The notes: generated by a model not told the origin, from the sequence alone. Shown: positions 42,526-51,350, counted from the first letter of the stretch. The stretch is 64,000 bases of DNA from Mesorhizobium sp. ORS 3359 (GCA_000824845.1 CCNC01000138.1:1-64000), one strand, 5' to 3'. Numbers and translations are program-made.

Positions 42526-43542
42526 ATGAGCCAGATGATGAGAGCGATACGTCAGCATATGTTCGGTGGCCCCGAGGTGCTGGTCTACGAGGTCGCCCCG
42601 AAGCCGGAGGTGGGGCCGGGTGAGGTGCTTGTGCGCGTGCACGCGGTCGGCCTCAATCCCCCCGATTGGTATTTGCGCGACGGGTATAAGATGCTGCCTC
42701 CCGAGTGGCGGCCGCAAGTGTCATTCCCTTTGATCCTGGGAACCGACATCTCTGGCATCGTCGCGGCCATCGCCAGCGATGTGAAGGGTTTTTCAGTCGG
42801 GGACGAAGTCTACTCGATGGTGCGCTTCCCGTCCGGCATGGCGGGAGGCAGCAGAGCTTACGCGGAGTTCGTCAGCGTCCCGGCAGCGGACCTCGCTCTT
42901 AAGCCGACCGGAATTGACCATGTGCACGCCGCCGGAGCGCCGATGTCGTTGCTCACGGCATGGCAGTTCATGGTCGAACTGGGCCATGATGAGCCGAACC
43001 CGCTCCAGCCCAGGCGGCATGCGCCCGTGCCGCTCGCTGGCAGGACAGTCCTCGTGAATGGCGCCGCCGGCGGCGTCGGTCATTTCGCGGTGCAGGTCGC
43101 GAAGCTCAAAGGCGCACATGTCACCGCGGTCGCGTCAACCAGGCATGAGGCACTTCTGCGCGATCTCGGCGCCGACGAGTTTATCGACTACACCAAAGCT
43201 CCCCCGGAGGAAGCGGTACGCGATCTCGACCTTGTGGTCGACACCCTGGGTGGGCCGGCCAGCAATCGCTTCCTGCGAGTGCTGAAGCGGGGAGGAGCCC
43301 TGTTCCCTGTGTTCCCTCTGGGCTTTGCCGGCGGTGAGGATGCGGAGAAGCTGGGCGTTACGGTCTCTGCAACTCAGGTCCGTTCGAGCGGGAGCCAGTT
43401 GTCGGAGGTCGGGCGGTTGCTCGATGACGGGACGATCCGGGTCGTAGTCGACAGCATCTATTCCCTTGCCGATGCGCGAAAAGCGCACGAGCGGGCGTCG
43501 GTGGGTCATATCCAAGGCAAGATTGTGCTCGAGGTGAAGTGA
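42526..43542 (+). CDS. Zinc-independent NADP-dependent alcohol dehydrogenase/quinone oxidoreductase
   Basis: A 338-residue MDR-superfamily protein. The N-terminal GroES-like domain lacks the zinc-ligand cysteines of true alcohol dehydrogenases, and the Rossmann domain carries VNGAAGGVGHFAVQVAKLKGAHVTAVAS, the AxxGxxG form of quinone oxidoreductases. GDEVYSM and EGTDISGI-type blocks are visible. It likely reduces quinones or alpha,beta-unsaturated carbonyls with NADPH. ATG 42526 has TTGGAGAAT upstream. Probably regulated by the divergent LysR gene and co-transcribed with the SCP2-like gene that follows. Confidence 0.9.
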   Translation: MSQMMRAIRQHMFGGPEVLVYEVAPKPEVGPGEVLVRVHAVGLNPPDWYLRDGYKMLPPEWRPQVSFPLILGTDISGIVAAIASDVKGFSVGDEVYSMVRFPSGMAGGSRAYAEFVSVPAADLALKPTGIDHVHAAGAPMSLLTAWQFMVELGHDEPNPLQPRRHAPVPLAGRTVLVNGAAGGVGHFAVQVAKLKGAHVTAVASTRHEALLRDLGADEFIDYTKAPPEEAVRDLDLVVDTLGGPASNRFLRVLKRGGALFPVFPLGFAGGEDAEKLGVTVSATQVRSSGSQLSEVGRLLDDGTIRVVVDSIYSLADARKAHERASVGHIQGKIVLEVK

Positions 43543-44117
43543 TGACCAAGCCAAAGCTCCATCTTGGAACCATGGATTGGTTCAAAATGGTTGGCACATT
43601 GATGTGCGAGCACGCTTCACTTGCCCGGCTGCCGCAAGAGATGAATGTCTGGTTGGTGGAACGATACATTGACGGAGCAGAACTGGCCGGTGGCCTTTTC
43701 CAAGGCATCCGATTTGATCTCATCGCTGGCAAGCCGTGGTTCCGTGCCGGGGTTTTGGCAGGCGAACGGGGAGATGTGGCGATCGAGATAACGGTCGCGG
43801 CCTCGCGGAGGCTCAATGCCTTGCGCAGCGCCGATCCCAACTATCTCGCCGCTATCGACTGCCTTCGGGCCGCCGGTCAAATGCGGGTGGAGGGGGATCT
43901 TTCCCGGATCGGTGACTGGCTGAAAGCCGTCCACGACGCAATTGTGGACCAGACAATTCAGCCCTTGAGCCAAAGCCCCTCTGTTTGGGGTAGCCATCGG
44001 CAGTCAATGGCGACGTTGGAGAGCATCGAGTGTTTGTCGCTCGCCCCAGCCGCGGAGCCGCCACGCCACGACCGTCTTGTCCGAAAACCGGTTTCCCTTC
44101 CGCGGATCATGGTTTAG
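43542..44117 (+). CDS. SCP2-like sterol-carrier domain protein with atypical C-terminal tail
   Basis: A 191-residue protein. The part up to about residue 140 resembles alkyl-sulfatase/SCP2-like lipid-binding domains: FRAGVLAGERGDVAIEITVAASRRL, then DCLRAAGQMRVEGDLSRIGDWLKAVHDAIVD. The last 45 residues (Ser/Pro/Arg-rich) do not look like part of the domain and are translated partly from what appears to be a dispersed repeat (44080-44117), so an original stop may have been lost. The start overlaps the oxidoreductase stop (TGATG), implying coupling. The role is probably substrate or lipid binding; family assignment is moderate. Confidence 0.6.
   Translation: MTKPKLHLGTMDWFKMVGTLMCEHASLARLPQEMNVWLVERYIDGAELAGGLFQGIRFDLIAGKPWFRAGVLAGERGDVAIEITVAASRRLNALRSADPNYLAAIDCLRAAGQMRVEGDLSRIGDWLKAVHDAIVDQTIQPLSQSPSVWGSHRQSMATLESIECLSLAPAAEPPRHDRLVRKPVSLPRIMV
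44080..44117. repeat. Possible dispersed intergenic repeat (CCGAAAACCGGTTTCC type)
   Basis: The sequence CCGAAAACCGGTTTCC followed by GGATCATGGTTTAGG resembles a short repeat I associate with rhizobial intergenic regions. Only one copy is in the window, so the call depends on memory, not on repetition seen here. It underlies the C-terminal codons of the SCP2-like gene. Confidence 0.4.
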
Positions 44118-44142
44118 GACGAGCGTCTGGACGAGGTACCCC

Positions 44143-44637
44143 ATGGCTCATCGCAATTGGCTGACTGCGGGCGCGCTCTGCGCCGCGATCGTTTTCGCCG
44201 TCTGTTTCATGGCCGCGAAGCCGAGTTCGGCGGATGCGATGCTGCTGCCCATCGACCGGACGCCGCTGGTGGTGGCGACCGGCTCGGGCGAGCGTTCCTT
44301 CTCCATCGAGATCGCCGACACTTCCGCGGAGCGGGAGGCGGGCCTGATGTTTCGCCGGACTATGGCAGACGATCACGGCATGTTGTTCGTCTTCGACAGA
44401 ACCGATGAGGTGGATTTCTGGATGAAGAACACGCCGATGGCTCTCGACCTAGTGTTTGTCGGCGAGGACGGCCGGATCAAGGCGATCAAGCGCGGTGAGC
44501 CCGAGTCCGAGGCGATCATCTCACCCGGACAGCCCGTGCGCTTCGTGCTTGAGCTGAAGGCAGGCACCGCCGCCAGGGACGGCATCAAGGAAGGCGATCT
44601 TTTGCGCCATCCGGCCATCGGCGCCGGATCCAACTGA
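44143..44637 (+). CDS. DUF192 family exported protein
   Basis: A 164-residue protein. A signal peptide or anchor (residues about 5-30, LTAGALCAAIVFAVCFMAA) leads into a DUF192 domain with the signature ERSFSIEIADTSAEREAGLMFR, then GMLFVFDRTDEVDFWMKNTPMALDLVFV and the closing RFVLELKAGTAARDGI. Function is unknown, possibly a periplasmic binding fold. ATG 44143 was chosen because it begins the signal peptide; the open frame upstream overlaps the preceding gene's repeat tail. It lies 16 bp before the hydrolase gene, so the two may be co-transcribed. Confidence 0.88.
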   Translation: MAHRNWLTAGALCAAIVFAVCFMAAKPSSADAMLLPIDRTPLVVATGSGERSFSIEIADTSAEREAGLMFRRTMADDHGMLFVFDRTDEVDFWMKNTPMALDLVFVGEDGRIKAIKRGEPESEAIISPGQPVRFVLELKAGTAARDGIKEGDLLRHPAIGAGSN

Positions 44638-44653
44638 AAAGCAGTTTCTGCCG

Positions 44654-45421
44654 ATGCAATTCCTTTCGCATGACGGTTTCGAACTCGCCTATCTCGATCG
44701 CCAGCCGGCCTCGGGGCAGGGCGACCCCGTGCTGATGATCCATGGCTTTGCCTCCAGCCACTATGTCAACTGGGTCTCGCCGGGCTGGTTCAAGACGCTG
44801 AACGACGCCGGCTACCGGGCGATTGCCTTCGACCATCGCGGCCATGGCTCGTCGTCGAAGAGCTATGACGAGGCCGATTACACGCCGGCCAAGATGGCTT
44901 CCGATGCGGCCGCGCTGCTCGATCACCTCGGCATCGAACGCGCCCATGTCATGGGTTATTCGATGGGCGCGCGGGTTTCGGCCTTCCTGGCGCTCTCCGA
45001 CCCGCAGAAGGTCGCGACGCTGGTGTTCGGCGGCCTCGGCATCGGCATGGTCGACGGCGTCGGCGACTGGGACCCGATCGCGGCGGCGCTGTTGGCGGAA
45101 GACCCGTCGCAAAACACGCATCCGCGCGGCCGCTCCTTCCGCGCCTTTGCAGACCAGACCCGCAGCGACAGGCGCGCTCTCGCGGCGTGCATCGCAACTT
45201 CGCGCGAGCTGCTCAGCGAGGACGACGTGGCGCGCATCGCCCAGCCGACGCTGATCGCGGTCGGCACCAAGGACGATATCGGCGGCTCGCCGGACGAGCT
45301 CGCCGCCCTGATGCCCAATGCCAGGGCGTTCCACATCGAGGGACGCGACCATATGCTCGCCGTCGGCGACAAGAGCTTCAAGCAGCGCGTGCTCGAGTTC
45401 TACGCCGAATATCCGCTCTGA
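44654..45421 (+). CDS. Alpha/beta hydrolase
   Basis: A 255-residue alpha/beta hydrolase. It has LMIHGFASSHYVNW (oxyanion loop), AFDHRGHGSSSK, the nucleophile elbow GYSMGA, an acid in VGTKDDIGG, and the catalytic His in EGRDHMLAVGD. This set is typical of esterases and of the haloperoxidase-like group. No signal peptide, so it is cytosolic. Part of a same-strand run from 44143 to 45945 with short gaps. Substrate unknown. Confidence 0.9.
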   Translation: MQFLSHDGFELAYLDRQPASGQGDPVLMIHGFASSHYVNWVSPGWFKTLNDAGYRAIAFDHRGHGSSSKSYDEADYTPAKMASDAAALLDHLGIERAHVMGYSMGARVSAFLALSDPQKVATLVFGGLGIGMVDGVGDWDPIAAALLAEDPSQNTHPRGRSFRAFADQTRSDRRALAACIATSRELLSEDDVARIAQPTLIAVGTKDDIGGSPDELAALMPNARAFHIEGRDHMLAVGDKSFKQRVLEFYAEYPL

Positions 45422-45444
45422 GCGCGCTCGCTCTACGCCTGACC

Positions 45445-45945
45445 GTGGTCGATCTTCTCGTCACCTACATGGAGATGTCCGCGCCGCCCCAGGGCGCGCC
45501 GCGTGCGTCACCTTTGCCCGGCGCCATCGTGGCGCGCGAAAGGCTCGATCCTTCCAGATATCTCGATCTCTACCGCGCGGTTGGCGGACCGGTGCAATGG
45601 GACCAACGCCTGCGGATGGCGGAAGCGGAACTCGAAACGCTGCTCGCCGACGATGCCACGCATATCCACGTGCTGCGCCTCGATGGCGAGGCCGGTGGAT
45701 TCTGCGAGTTCAACCATGTCGGCGAAGCGGCTATCGAGCTTGTCCACTTCGGGCTGGTCCCAGCTTTTCAAGGCAAGCGGCTTGGGCCGTTCCTGCTCGA
45801 CCGGGCGTTGCGCGCGGCGTGGTCGCATCGGCCGGAACGGCTTTGGCTTCACACCGACACTTATGATCATCCAGCCGCGCAATCGGTCTATGGACGCGCC
45901 GGATTCAGCGCCTATGCGCGACGGCTGGAAACCTTTCCAGATTAA
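45445..45945 (+). CDS. GNAT family N-acetyltransferase
   Basis: A 166-residue GNAT protein. It opens with VTYMEMSAPP, a pattern I associate with one GNAT subgroup. The core shows FGLVPAFQGKRLGPFLLDRAL (acetyl-CoA loop QGKRLG) and the end is LHTDTYDHPAAQSVYGRAGFSAY. The start is uncertain: GTG 45445 keeps the VTYMEM strand, whereas ATG 45469 would cut into it, and neither has a clear ribosome-binding site, suggesting coupling to the upstream hydrolase 23 bp away. Acceptor unknown. Its stop overlaps that of the convergent HD-domain gene by four bases. Confidence 0.85.
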   Translation: MVDLLVTYMEMSAPPQGAPRASPLPGAIVARERLDPSRYLDLYRAVGGPVQWDQRLRMAEAELETLLADDATHIHVLRLDGEAGGFCEFNHVGEAAIELVHFGLVPAFQGKRLGPFLLDRALRAAWSHRPERLWLHTDTYDHPAAQSVYGRAGFSAYARRLETFPD

Positions 45946-46550
45946 GCAGTCCCGCTTTCCAGCGCCGCGAGCGATCGCTCGATGTTCTGTTTCGCCTTGG
46001 GCTCGAACCGATTCTGGAACTCTGCCGTATAGAAGATGTGCGGACGGGCGAGGAAGCTCTTCAGCACGGCTGAGCGGCCGGCGCGCCACATCGGCTCTTC
46101 CACCCAGCCATATTCCAGCCGGACCGCCTGCTCATAGGCATCGAAGACCGCAGGTTCGGCGCCGAGGATCGCCAGATCCATGTCGAGCAGAAGAGCGGCA
46201 TCGCTGAGTGCGTCCTCATCGCGCAAAGGCGGCAACTGGTGGGTGGCGGTGGCGTTGATCATTGCCGCTATGCGGGCGAGGCGACCAGGATCGACGCGCC
46301 CGGCGAGCCTTTTCTCGGCCAGTTCGGCGCTTTTTGCCTCATTGTCCTTGGCGCGGCTGTCATAAATGGCATCGTGGAACCAGATCGCAGCTTCGACGGC
46401 CTGCGGATCATCGAGAAGGTGCCGGTATTCGCTTGCCAGCGCCAGTATCGCCTCGATGTGGGACAGGCCGTGATAGTGGCGATGTTCGGCGCTATAGAGC
46501 GCCGCAAGCTCGCTTTTCAGCGCCTCGTCGATCAAGGGTTCGTTTTCCAT
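45942..46550 (-). CDS. Predicted metal-dependent HD-type phosphohydrolase
   Basis: A 202-residue COG4339-type protein. Recognisable are YSAEHRHYHGLSHIEAIL (metal-ligand His), AIWFHDAIYDSRAKDNEAKSAEL (the HD pair, His-Asp) and LLLDMDLAILGAEPAVFDAYEQAVRLEY. Family members are small soluble phosphohydrolases of unknown physiological substrate. Start ATG 46550, divergent from cysE with about 120 bp between them. Four-base convergent overlap with the GNAT gene. Confidence 0.88.
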   Translation of the reverse strand: MENEPLIDEALKSELAALYSAEHRHYHGLSHIEAILALASEYRHLLDDPQAVEAAIWFHDAIYDSRAKDNEAKSAELAEKRLAGRVDPGRLARIAAMINATATHQLPPLRDEDALSDAALLLDMDLAILGAEPAVFDAYEQAVRLEYGWVEEPMWRAGRSAVLKSFLARPHIFYTAEFQNRFEPKAKQNIERSLAALESGTA

Positions 46551-46671
46551 CGTCGCTTGAATCTGAGTGAACCAGGTCCATTTGACAAAGCACTAAGGAA
46601 AATTGAGTTCAACCGTGCTATGATTTCGCTTATATGTGCCGCCCGAGAATGAGCAAGGCCGGAGACCGTCG

Positions 46672-47520
46672 ATGAACAGCATTACGATTGCCCGCCCCAG
46701 CATGGTGCAGCCGGTCGATCCGATCTGGCGGTCGATCCGCGACGAGGCGATGGAGGCGGTGAACCGCGATCCCTTGCTTGCGGCCTTCCTCTATTCGACC
46801 ATCCTCAACCAGGAGAGCCTGGAAGAAGCGGTGATCCACCGGCTTGCCGAGCGCCTGGCGCATCAAGACATCGGCTCCGATCTCATCCGCCAGACCTTCA
46901 AGGCGATGCTGGACGACGATCCGGAGTGGAGCACGACGGTTCGCGTCGACATCCAGGCCTATTACGACCGCGACCCGGCCTGTGACCGCTTCATCATGCC
47001 GGTCCTCTATTTCAAGGGTTTTCACGCCATCCAGACGCACCGGCTGGCGCATTGGCTGTGGAACCATGGCCGCAGGGATTTCGCGCTCTATCTGCAGAGC
47101 CGCTCGTCCTCGGTGTTCCAGACCGACATCAATCCAGCCGCCCGCATCGGCAAGGGCATCTTCCTCGACCATGCTACGGGCCTTGTCGTCGGCCAGACGG
47201 CCGTCATCGAGGATGACGTGTCGATCCTGCATGGGGTGACGCTGGGCGGCACCGGCAAGGCCAATGGCGACCGCCATCCGAAGATCCGCCGGGGCGTGCT
47301 GATCGGTGCCGGCGCCAAGATCCTCGGCAATATCGAGATCGGCCATTGCTCCAAGATCGCGGCCGGCTCGGTGGTGCTGTCGCCCGTGCCGCACAACAAG
47401 ACGGTCGCCGGCGTGCCCGCGCGCGTCGTCGGCGAGACCGGCTGCGACCAGCCTTCGCGGCAGATGGACCAGCTCCTGCCGTCGCAGAGCATGGACCACG
47501 TGGTCAGCTTCGACATCTGA
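46672..47520 (+). CDS. cysE: Serine O-acetyltransferase
   Basis: A 282-residue CysE, which makes O-acetylserine for cysteine synthesis. An N-terminal helical domain (about 1-140) is followed by the left-handed beta-helix of hexapeptide repeats (about 150-250), including DINPAARIGKGIFLDHATGLVVG and LHGVTLGGTGK, with the catalytic His/Asp in DHATG. The C-terminal isoleucine (ending SFDI) is the residue that inserts into the active site of O-acetylserine sulfhydrylase to form the cysteine synthase complex. ATG 46672 gives the usual start. A GC hairpin follows. Confidence 0.96.
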   Translation: MNSITIARPSMVQPVDPIWRSIRDEAMEAVNRDPLLAAFLYSTILNQESLEEAVIHRLAERLAHQDIGSDLIRQTFKAMLDDDPEWSTTVRVDIQAYYDRDPACDRFIMPVLYFKGFHAIQTHRLAHWLWNHGRRDFALYLQSRSSSVFQTDINPAARIGKGIFLDHATGLVVGQTAVIEDDVSILHGVTLGGTGKANGDRHPKIRRGVLIGAGAKILGNIEIGHCSKIAAGSVVLSPVPHNKTVAGVPARVVGETGCDQPSRQMDQLLPSQSMDHVVSFDI

Positions 47521-47529
47521 CCGAGGGTT

Positions 47530-47557
47530 ACCGGCGGCGGCCGAATTGGCCGCCGGT
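47530..47557 (+). terminator. Possible terminator after cysE
   Basis: ACCGGCGGC pairs perfectly with GCCGCCGGT around a ten-base loop, ten bases past the cysE stop. A proper T-run is lacking, so it may be a mRNA-stabilising hairpin instead. Confidence 0.5.
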
Positions 47558-47667
47558 TCCGCTTGACTGTTCTCCCATGTTATCCTGCCGGCTTGCCTTT
47601 ACATGGCCATCGTTGGCGTGTCAGAAGCGCGTTCCCACGAACAAGGCCGACATTTCGGAGAAGACTT

Positions 47668-47871
47668 TTGAAGCCTGACGAAATCAGAAAGCTGGACGCC
47701 TATTTCAAGCGCGTCTTCCAGAACCCCAAGCTGCAGGTCAAGGCGCGCCCGCGCAAGGAAGACTCGGCCGAGGTCTATGTCGGCGACGAATTCCTCGGCA
47801 TCGTCTTCAAGGATGAGGACGACGGCGACTATAATTTCTCGATGGCCATTCTCGACATCGACCTGGGCTAA
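47668..47871 (+). CDS. DUF3126 family small protein
   Basis: A 67-residue acidic/basic protein common in Rhizobiales: KPDEIRKLDAYFKRVFQNPKL, then a strand pair with AEVYVGDEFLGIVFKDED and the terminal DYNFSMAILDIDL. Function unknown. The start is TTG 47668, decided by GGAG seven bases upstream and by the family's length; no ATG is in a suitable position. It lies 148 bp after cysE and probably has its own promoter. Confidence 0.85.
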   Translation: MKPDEIRKLDAYFKRVFQNPKLQVKARPRKEDSAEVYVGDEFLGIVFKDEDDGDYNFSMAILDIDLG

Positions 47872-47941
47872 GCCAGCAACAGGCGCGGTCGGTACGCGGC
47901 AACGCAGCCCCGGCCGACTGCAACCCGCAGGCGAGTACCGC

Positions 47942-48529
47942 CTAATCCTGGCAATGCCGCGGAATGTGCACCCGACGCCAGCTGGTGGAACCTTCCCGCA
48001 CCACCACCCGGCGCGCCACCGTTCCGTAGGAAGGCGGGATTTCCCGGATGCGGACTTGCTGAGGCCGCACCAGCACTTCGTGGGCAACCGCTTCATACTC
48101 CGCCGGCTGAACGACGCGCCGGACGCGCTCCGGCTGGACCACGACCGTTTCGGCGACTCGCGCATAGCGGGCCTTGCGCCATACCTTGCACAGCACCTTG
48201 CGGCCATGGATGATACGCCACTCCCAGGCATAGCCGCCGTTATCGACCTTGACCGTGTGGTAGAGCGTGCGCGTAACCGCCGGGACGGTCTCATAGGTGA
48301 CGCGCGGCGGCGCGATCTGGTCCAGGCTTTGATAGGCGCCGAAGATCGGCGCGTCGTAATCGACCACCTGTCCGCCGGGGCTCAGCATCACATCTTCGTA
48401 GACGGTGTCGTAGAGCGCCGGCCTGTGGATAGGCTCATAGCATTCGAGCGCGCGGCTGCCGGCGGCGGTTCCTGAGACGCTGGCAAGCATCGCGACCGCC
48501 GCCAGCGATACGGAGTGTTTGCGGATCAT
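47942..48529 (-). CDS. Secreted basic repeat protein, function unknown
   Basis: A 195-residue protein with a signal peptide (about residues 1-24) and a conserved-looking SxALECYEPIHRPALYDTVYEDV opening. The mature part has degenerate Val/Tyr-rich repeats of the form V-x-x-P-x-x-Y-x-x-V: VTYETVPAVTRT, RRVVQPAEYEAVAHEVLVRP, IPPSYGTVARRVVVREG. Two cysteines are present in the mature region near residues 30 and 114, with one near the C-terminus. It looks like an exported structural or cell-wall-associated protein. I do not recognise the family. Start ATG 48529. Confidence 0.72.
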   Translation of the reverse strand: MIRKHSVSLAAVAMLASVSGTAAGSRALECYEPIHRPALYDTVYEDVMLSPGGQVVDYDAPIFGAYQSLDQIAPPRVTYETVPAVTRTLYHTVKVDNGGYAWEWRIIHGRKVLCKVWRKARYARVAETVVVQPERVRRVVQPAEYEAVAHEVLVRPQQVRIREIPPSYGTVARRVVVREGSTSWRRVHIPRHCQD

Positions 48530-48874
48530 GACATTCCCCCGTTGAAAAGGACGCCTTCACAACGCAGGACTGTAGCGGAAGGTCCGGAGTCGGACAGTGA
48601 TTTCAAGGCTTTTCGTTAAGCGGCGCGGTTAAGGAATTGCTACCTTGCGGATGGCTTCGTGCGGCCAGCCAGGACCGAAGCCGTCTCGCGCGATGAAATC
48701 AGCGGTATTTCCCGGGCCTGCCGCGCTTTACTCGACTTAACCAGATGGCTAGGAGAGGCGGCCTTGCGCTAGGGTGAGCCGGCATCCTATTTAGGGCCTA
48801 ACCGATCCAGAACGATTCCGCGCCGTTGCTCGTATAACAAGGTGCCGGAAATCCATCTCCAACAAGGGTAGTCC
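48530..48874. other. 345-bp intergenic region upstream of clpP
   Basis: The gap lies between the divergent secreted-protein gene and clpP. Apart from the clpP promoter candidate at 48763-48792 I see no ORF with a ribosome-binding site and no strong hairpin. Confidence 0.5.
48763..48792 (+). promoter_or_regulatory. Candidate clpP promoter (sigma-70/sigma-32-like)
   Basis: CTTGCG (48763-48768) and CTATTT (48787-48792), separated by 18 bp; shifted by one base the -10 reads CCTATT with a 17-bp spacer. The CTTG -35 with a C-rich -10 would suit either housekeeping or heat-shock sigma in alphaproteobacteria, and clpP is a known heat-shock gene. Confidence 0.4.
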
Positions 48875-49510
48875 ATGAAGAACCCCGTTGAAACCTACAT
48901 GAACCTCGTTCCGATGGTGGTCGAGCAGACCAATCGCGGCGAGCGCGCCTATGACATTTTCTCGCGCCTCTTGAAGGAACGCATCATCTTCATCACCGGT
49001 CCGGTCGAGGACGGGATGGCGACGCTGGTTTGTGCACAGCTTTTGTTCCTCGAGGCGGAGAACCCCAAGAAGGAAATCAACCTCTACATCAATTCGCCGG
49101 GCGGCGTCGTCACGTCGGGCATGGCGATCTACGACACCATGCAGTTCATCAAGCCGGCCGTGTCGACGCTCTGCATCGGCCAGGCCGCCTCGATGGGGTC
49201 GCTGCTTCTGACTGCCGGCCACAAGGACATGCGTTTCGCCACGCCGAACGCCCGGATCATGGTCCATCAGCCGTCCGGCGGCTTCCAGGGTCAGGCGTCG
49301 GACATCGAACGTCATGCGCAGGACATCATCAAGCTGAAGCGCCGCTTGAACGAGGTCTATGTCAAGCACACCGGGAAGAGCTATGAGGAGATCGAGCGGA
49401 CGCTCGACCGCGACCATTTCATGACCGCGGACGAAGCCCGGGATTTCGGTCTGATCGACAAGGTCATCTCGAGCCGCGAGGCCGCCGAGACAACCACGGC
49501 TTCAGTCTGA
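48875..49510 (+). CDS. clpP: ATP-dependent Clp protease proteolytic subunit ClpP
   Basis: A 211-residue serine peptidase that forms the 14-mer barrel served by ClpX or ClpA. The catalytic Ser106 lies in GQAASMGS and His131 in MVHQPSGG; the Asp is further downstream near residue 180. The [18 protein letters not shown] oxyanion region is intact. Length is typical for alphaproteobacterial ClpP, with the [15 protein letters not shown] opening. Start ATG 48875. It is followed by clpX (292 bp later) and lon, the standard alphaproteobacterial order. Confidence 0.97.
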   Translation: MKNPVETYMNLVPMVVEQTNRGERAYDIFSRLLKERIIFITGPVEDGMATLVCAQLLFLEAENPKKEINLYINSPGGVVTSGMAIYDTMQFIKPAVSTLCIGQAASMGSLLLTAGHKDMRFATPNARIMVHQPSGGFQGQASDIERHAQDIIKLKRRLNEVYVKHTGKSYEEIERTLDRDHFMTADEARDFGLIDKVISSREAAETTTASV

Positions 49511-49801
49511 TTTCGGCAGCAAATGACAGCATAACGCGCTTTTGGCTCGGCTTGCGGCATTTCGGCCACATTTGGCTGTTCCCTCAGGCGTTGGGATTGC
49601 CTACGTTAAGGCTATGTTGATTTTCGACGGCTTAGCTTTGCATGGGGTTGCTGCGAATCATTGCTGCGTTTTCTGATTTCGTGTTTCGTACGGAATGCGC
49701 TGTGTGAGCCGGGACACTGGCGGGGGCGGATTCCCGCGATAGATTGGTGAGACGTCACTGAAAGCCAGACCATCGGCGGGCGTTGGTGAAAGGACAGAAA
49801 A

Positions 49802-51076
49802 ATGAGCAAGGTCAGCAACGGCGGTGGTGATTCAAAGAACACGCTTTACTGCTCGTTTTGCGGCAAGAGCCAGCACGAAGTCCGCAAGCTGATCGCCGGA
49901 CCGACTGTCTTCATCTGCGACGAGTGCGTCGAGCTCTGCATGGACATCATCCGCGAGGAGAACAAGACCTCGATGGTGAAGTCGCGCGAGGGCGTGCCGA
50001 CCCCTCAGGAGATCCTCAAGGTCCTCGACGACTATGTCATCGGCCAGCCCTACGCCAAGCGTGTGCTTTCGGTGGCGGTGCACAACCACTACAAGCGCCT
50101 TGCGCATGCCGGCAAGAACAACGACGTCGAGCTGGCGAAGTCGAACATCCTGCTCATCGGCCCGACCGGCTGCGGCAAGACGCTGCTGGCGCAGACGCTC
50201 GCCCGCATCATCGACGTGCCCTTCACCATGGCCGACGCCACGACGCTGACCGAGGCTGGCTATGTCGGCGAGGATGTCGAGAACATCATCCTGAAGCTGT
50301 TGCAGTCGGCCGACTACAATGTCGAGCGCGCCCAGCGCGGCATCGTCTATATCGATGAAATCGACAAGATCTCGCGCAAGTCGGACAATCCTTCGATCAC
50401 CCGCGACGTGTCGGGCGAGGGCGTGCAGCAGGCGCTTCTGAAGATCATGGAAGGCACGGTCGCCTCGGTGCCGCCGCAGGGTGGCCGCAAGCATCCGCAG
50501 CAGGAGTTCCTGCAGGTCGACACCGCCAACATCCTGTTCATCTGCGGCGGCGCCTTCGCGGGCCTCGACAAGATCATCTCGGATCGCGGCCGCAAGACCT
50601 CGATCGGCTTCGGCGCGACCGTGGCCTCGCCGGAGGATCGCCGCACCGGCGACCTGTTCCGCCAGGTCGAGCCCGAGGATCTGCTGAAATTCGGCCTGAT
50701 CCCGGAATTCGTCGGCCGTCTGCCGGTCCTGGCGACGCTGGAAGACCTCGACGAGCCGGCGCTGATCCAGATCCTGACCGAGCCGAAGAACGCGCTGGTC
50801 AAGCAGTATCAGCGGCTGTTCGAGATGGAGAATGTCGATCTGACCTTCCACGAGAACGCGCTGTCGGCGATCGCCAAGCGCGCGATCGAGCGCAAGACCG
50901 GCGCGCGCGGCCTGCGCTCCATCATGGAAGCGATCCTGCTCGATACGATGTTTGAGCTTCCGGCGCTGGAAGGCGTGCGCGAAGTGGTGATTTCGGAAGA
51001 GGTGGTGTCCGGCAACGCAAGGCCGCTCTACATCTATTCCGAGCAGAAGGAAAAGAAGGGCAATGTCAGCGCCTGA
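49802..51076 (+). CDS. clpX: Clp protease ATP-binding subunit ClpX
   Basis: A 424-residue AAA+ unfoldase that feeds substrates to ClpP. The N-terminal zinc-binding domain has the Cys quartet C17-x2-C20 and C39-x2-C42. Walker A is GPTGCGKT at about 120-127, Walker [10 protein letters not shown] is near 184, the pore loop GYVGEDV is near 155, and the sensor region follows. The IGF loop that docks on ClpP is represented by KTSIGFGA. Start ATG 49802. It ends with a strong hairpin terminator. Confidence 0.97.
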   Translation: MSKVSNGGGDSKNTLYCSFCGKSQHEVRKLIAGPTVFICDECVELCMDIIREENKTSMVKSREGVPTPQEILKVLDDYVIGQPYAKRVLSVAVHNHYKRLAHAGKNNDVELAKSNILLIGPTGCGKTLLAQTLARIIDVPFTMADATTLTEAGYVGEDVENIILKLLQSADYNVERAQRGIVYIDEIDKISRKSDNPSITRDVSGEGVQQALLKIMEGTVASVPPQGGRKHPQQEFLQVDTANILFICGGAFAGLDKIISDRGRKTSIGFGATVASPEDRRTGDLFRQVEPEDLLKFGLIPEFVGRLPVLATLEDLDEPALIQILTEPKNALVKQYQRLFEMENVDLTFHENALSAIAKRAIERKTGARGLRSIMEAILLDTMFELPALEGVREVVISEEVVSGNARPLYIYSEQKEKKGNVSA

Positions 51077-51102
51077 AATGGCACTGGACCCGTCATTTTC
51101 AT

Positions 51103-51127
51103 GGAACGGCGCCCGCGTGGCGCCGTT
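51103..51127 (+). promoter_or_regulatory. Possible EcfG-type promoter upstream of lon, overlapping the clpX terminator
   Basis: GGAAC (51103-51107), 16 bp, CGTT (51124-51127) is an exact match to the general-stress consensus, about 220 bp before the lon start. Because AACG...CGTT is forced by the hairpin symmetry here, the match may be coincidental. Confidence 0.35.
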
Positions 51128-51129
51128 TT
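51105..51129 (+). terminator. Rho-independent terminator after clpX
   Basis: AACGGCGCC, CGCGT loop, GGCGCCGTT followed by TT: nine perfect pairs and a short T-run 29 bp after the clpX stop. Confidence 0.82.
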
Positions 51130-51350
51130 GCTGTCAACGGGGCGCGGATATGCGATGGAACGGGTCGAGCGACCGTGTTAACCCTTGATCTTTGCCCCGG
51201 CTGCATCCACCTAACAGCAGAAGGCCGAGGCGCCGAATTCTGTGCTGTAAAACTCCCGTCACAAACGGTGGTAGGCGGAACGACACTCGGTCGTTAATAT
51301 GAGATTCGCGGTTGGCTAAAATAAGCGGCCGCGACATGAAAGGTTGGACA

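Noticed and set aside
47562-47585. CTTGAC at 47562 as a promoter of the DUF3126 gene
   Set aside because: The only -10-like sequence (TTATCC) is 12 bp away, too close for a functional sigma-70 promoter.
51272-51289. GGAAC...CGTT at 51272 as an EcfG promoter for lon
   Set aside because: The spacing is only nine bases, far from the required 16-17.
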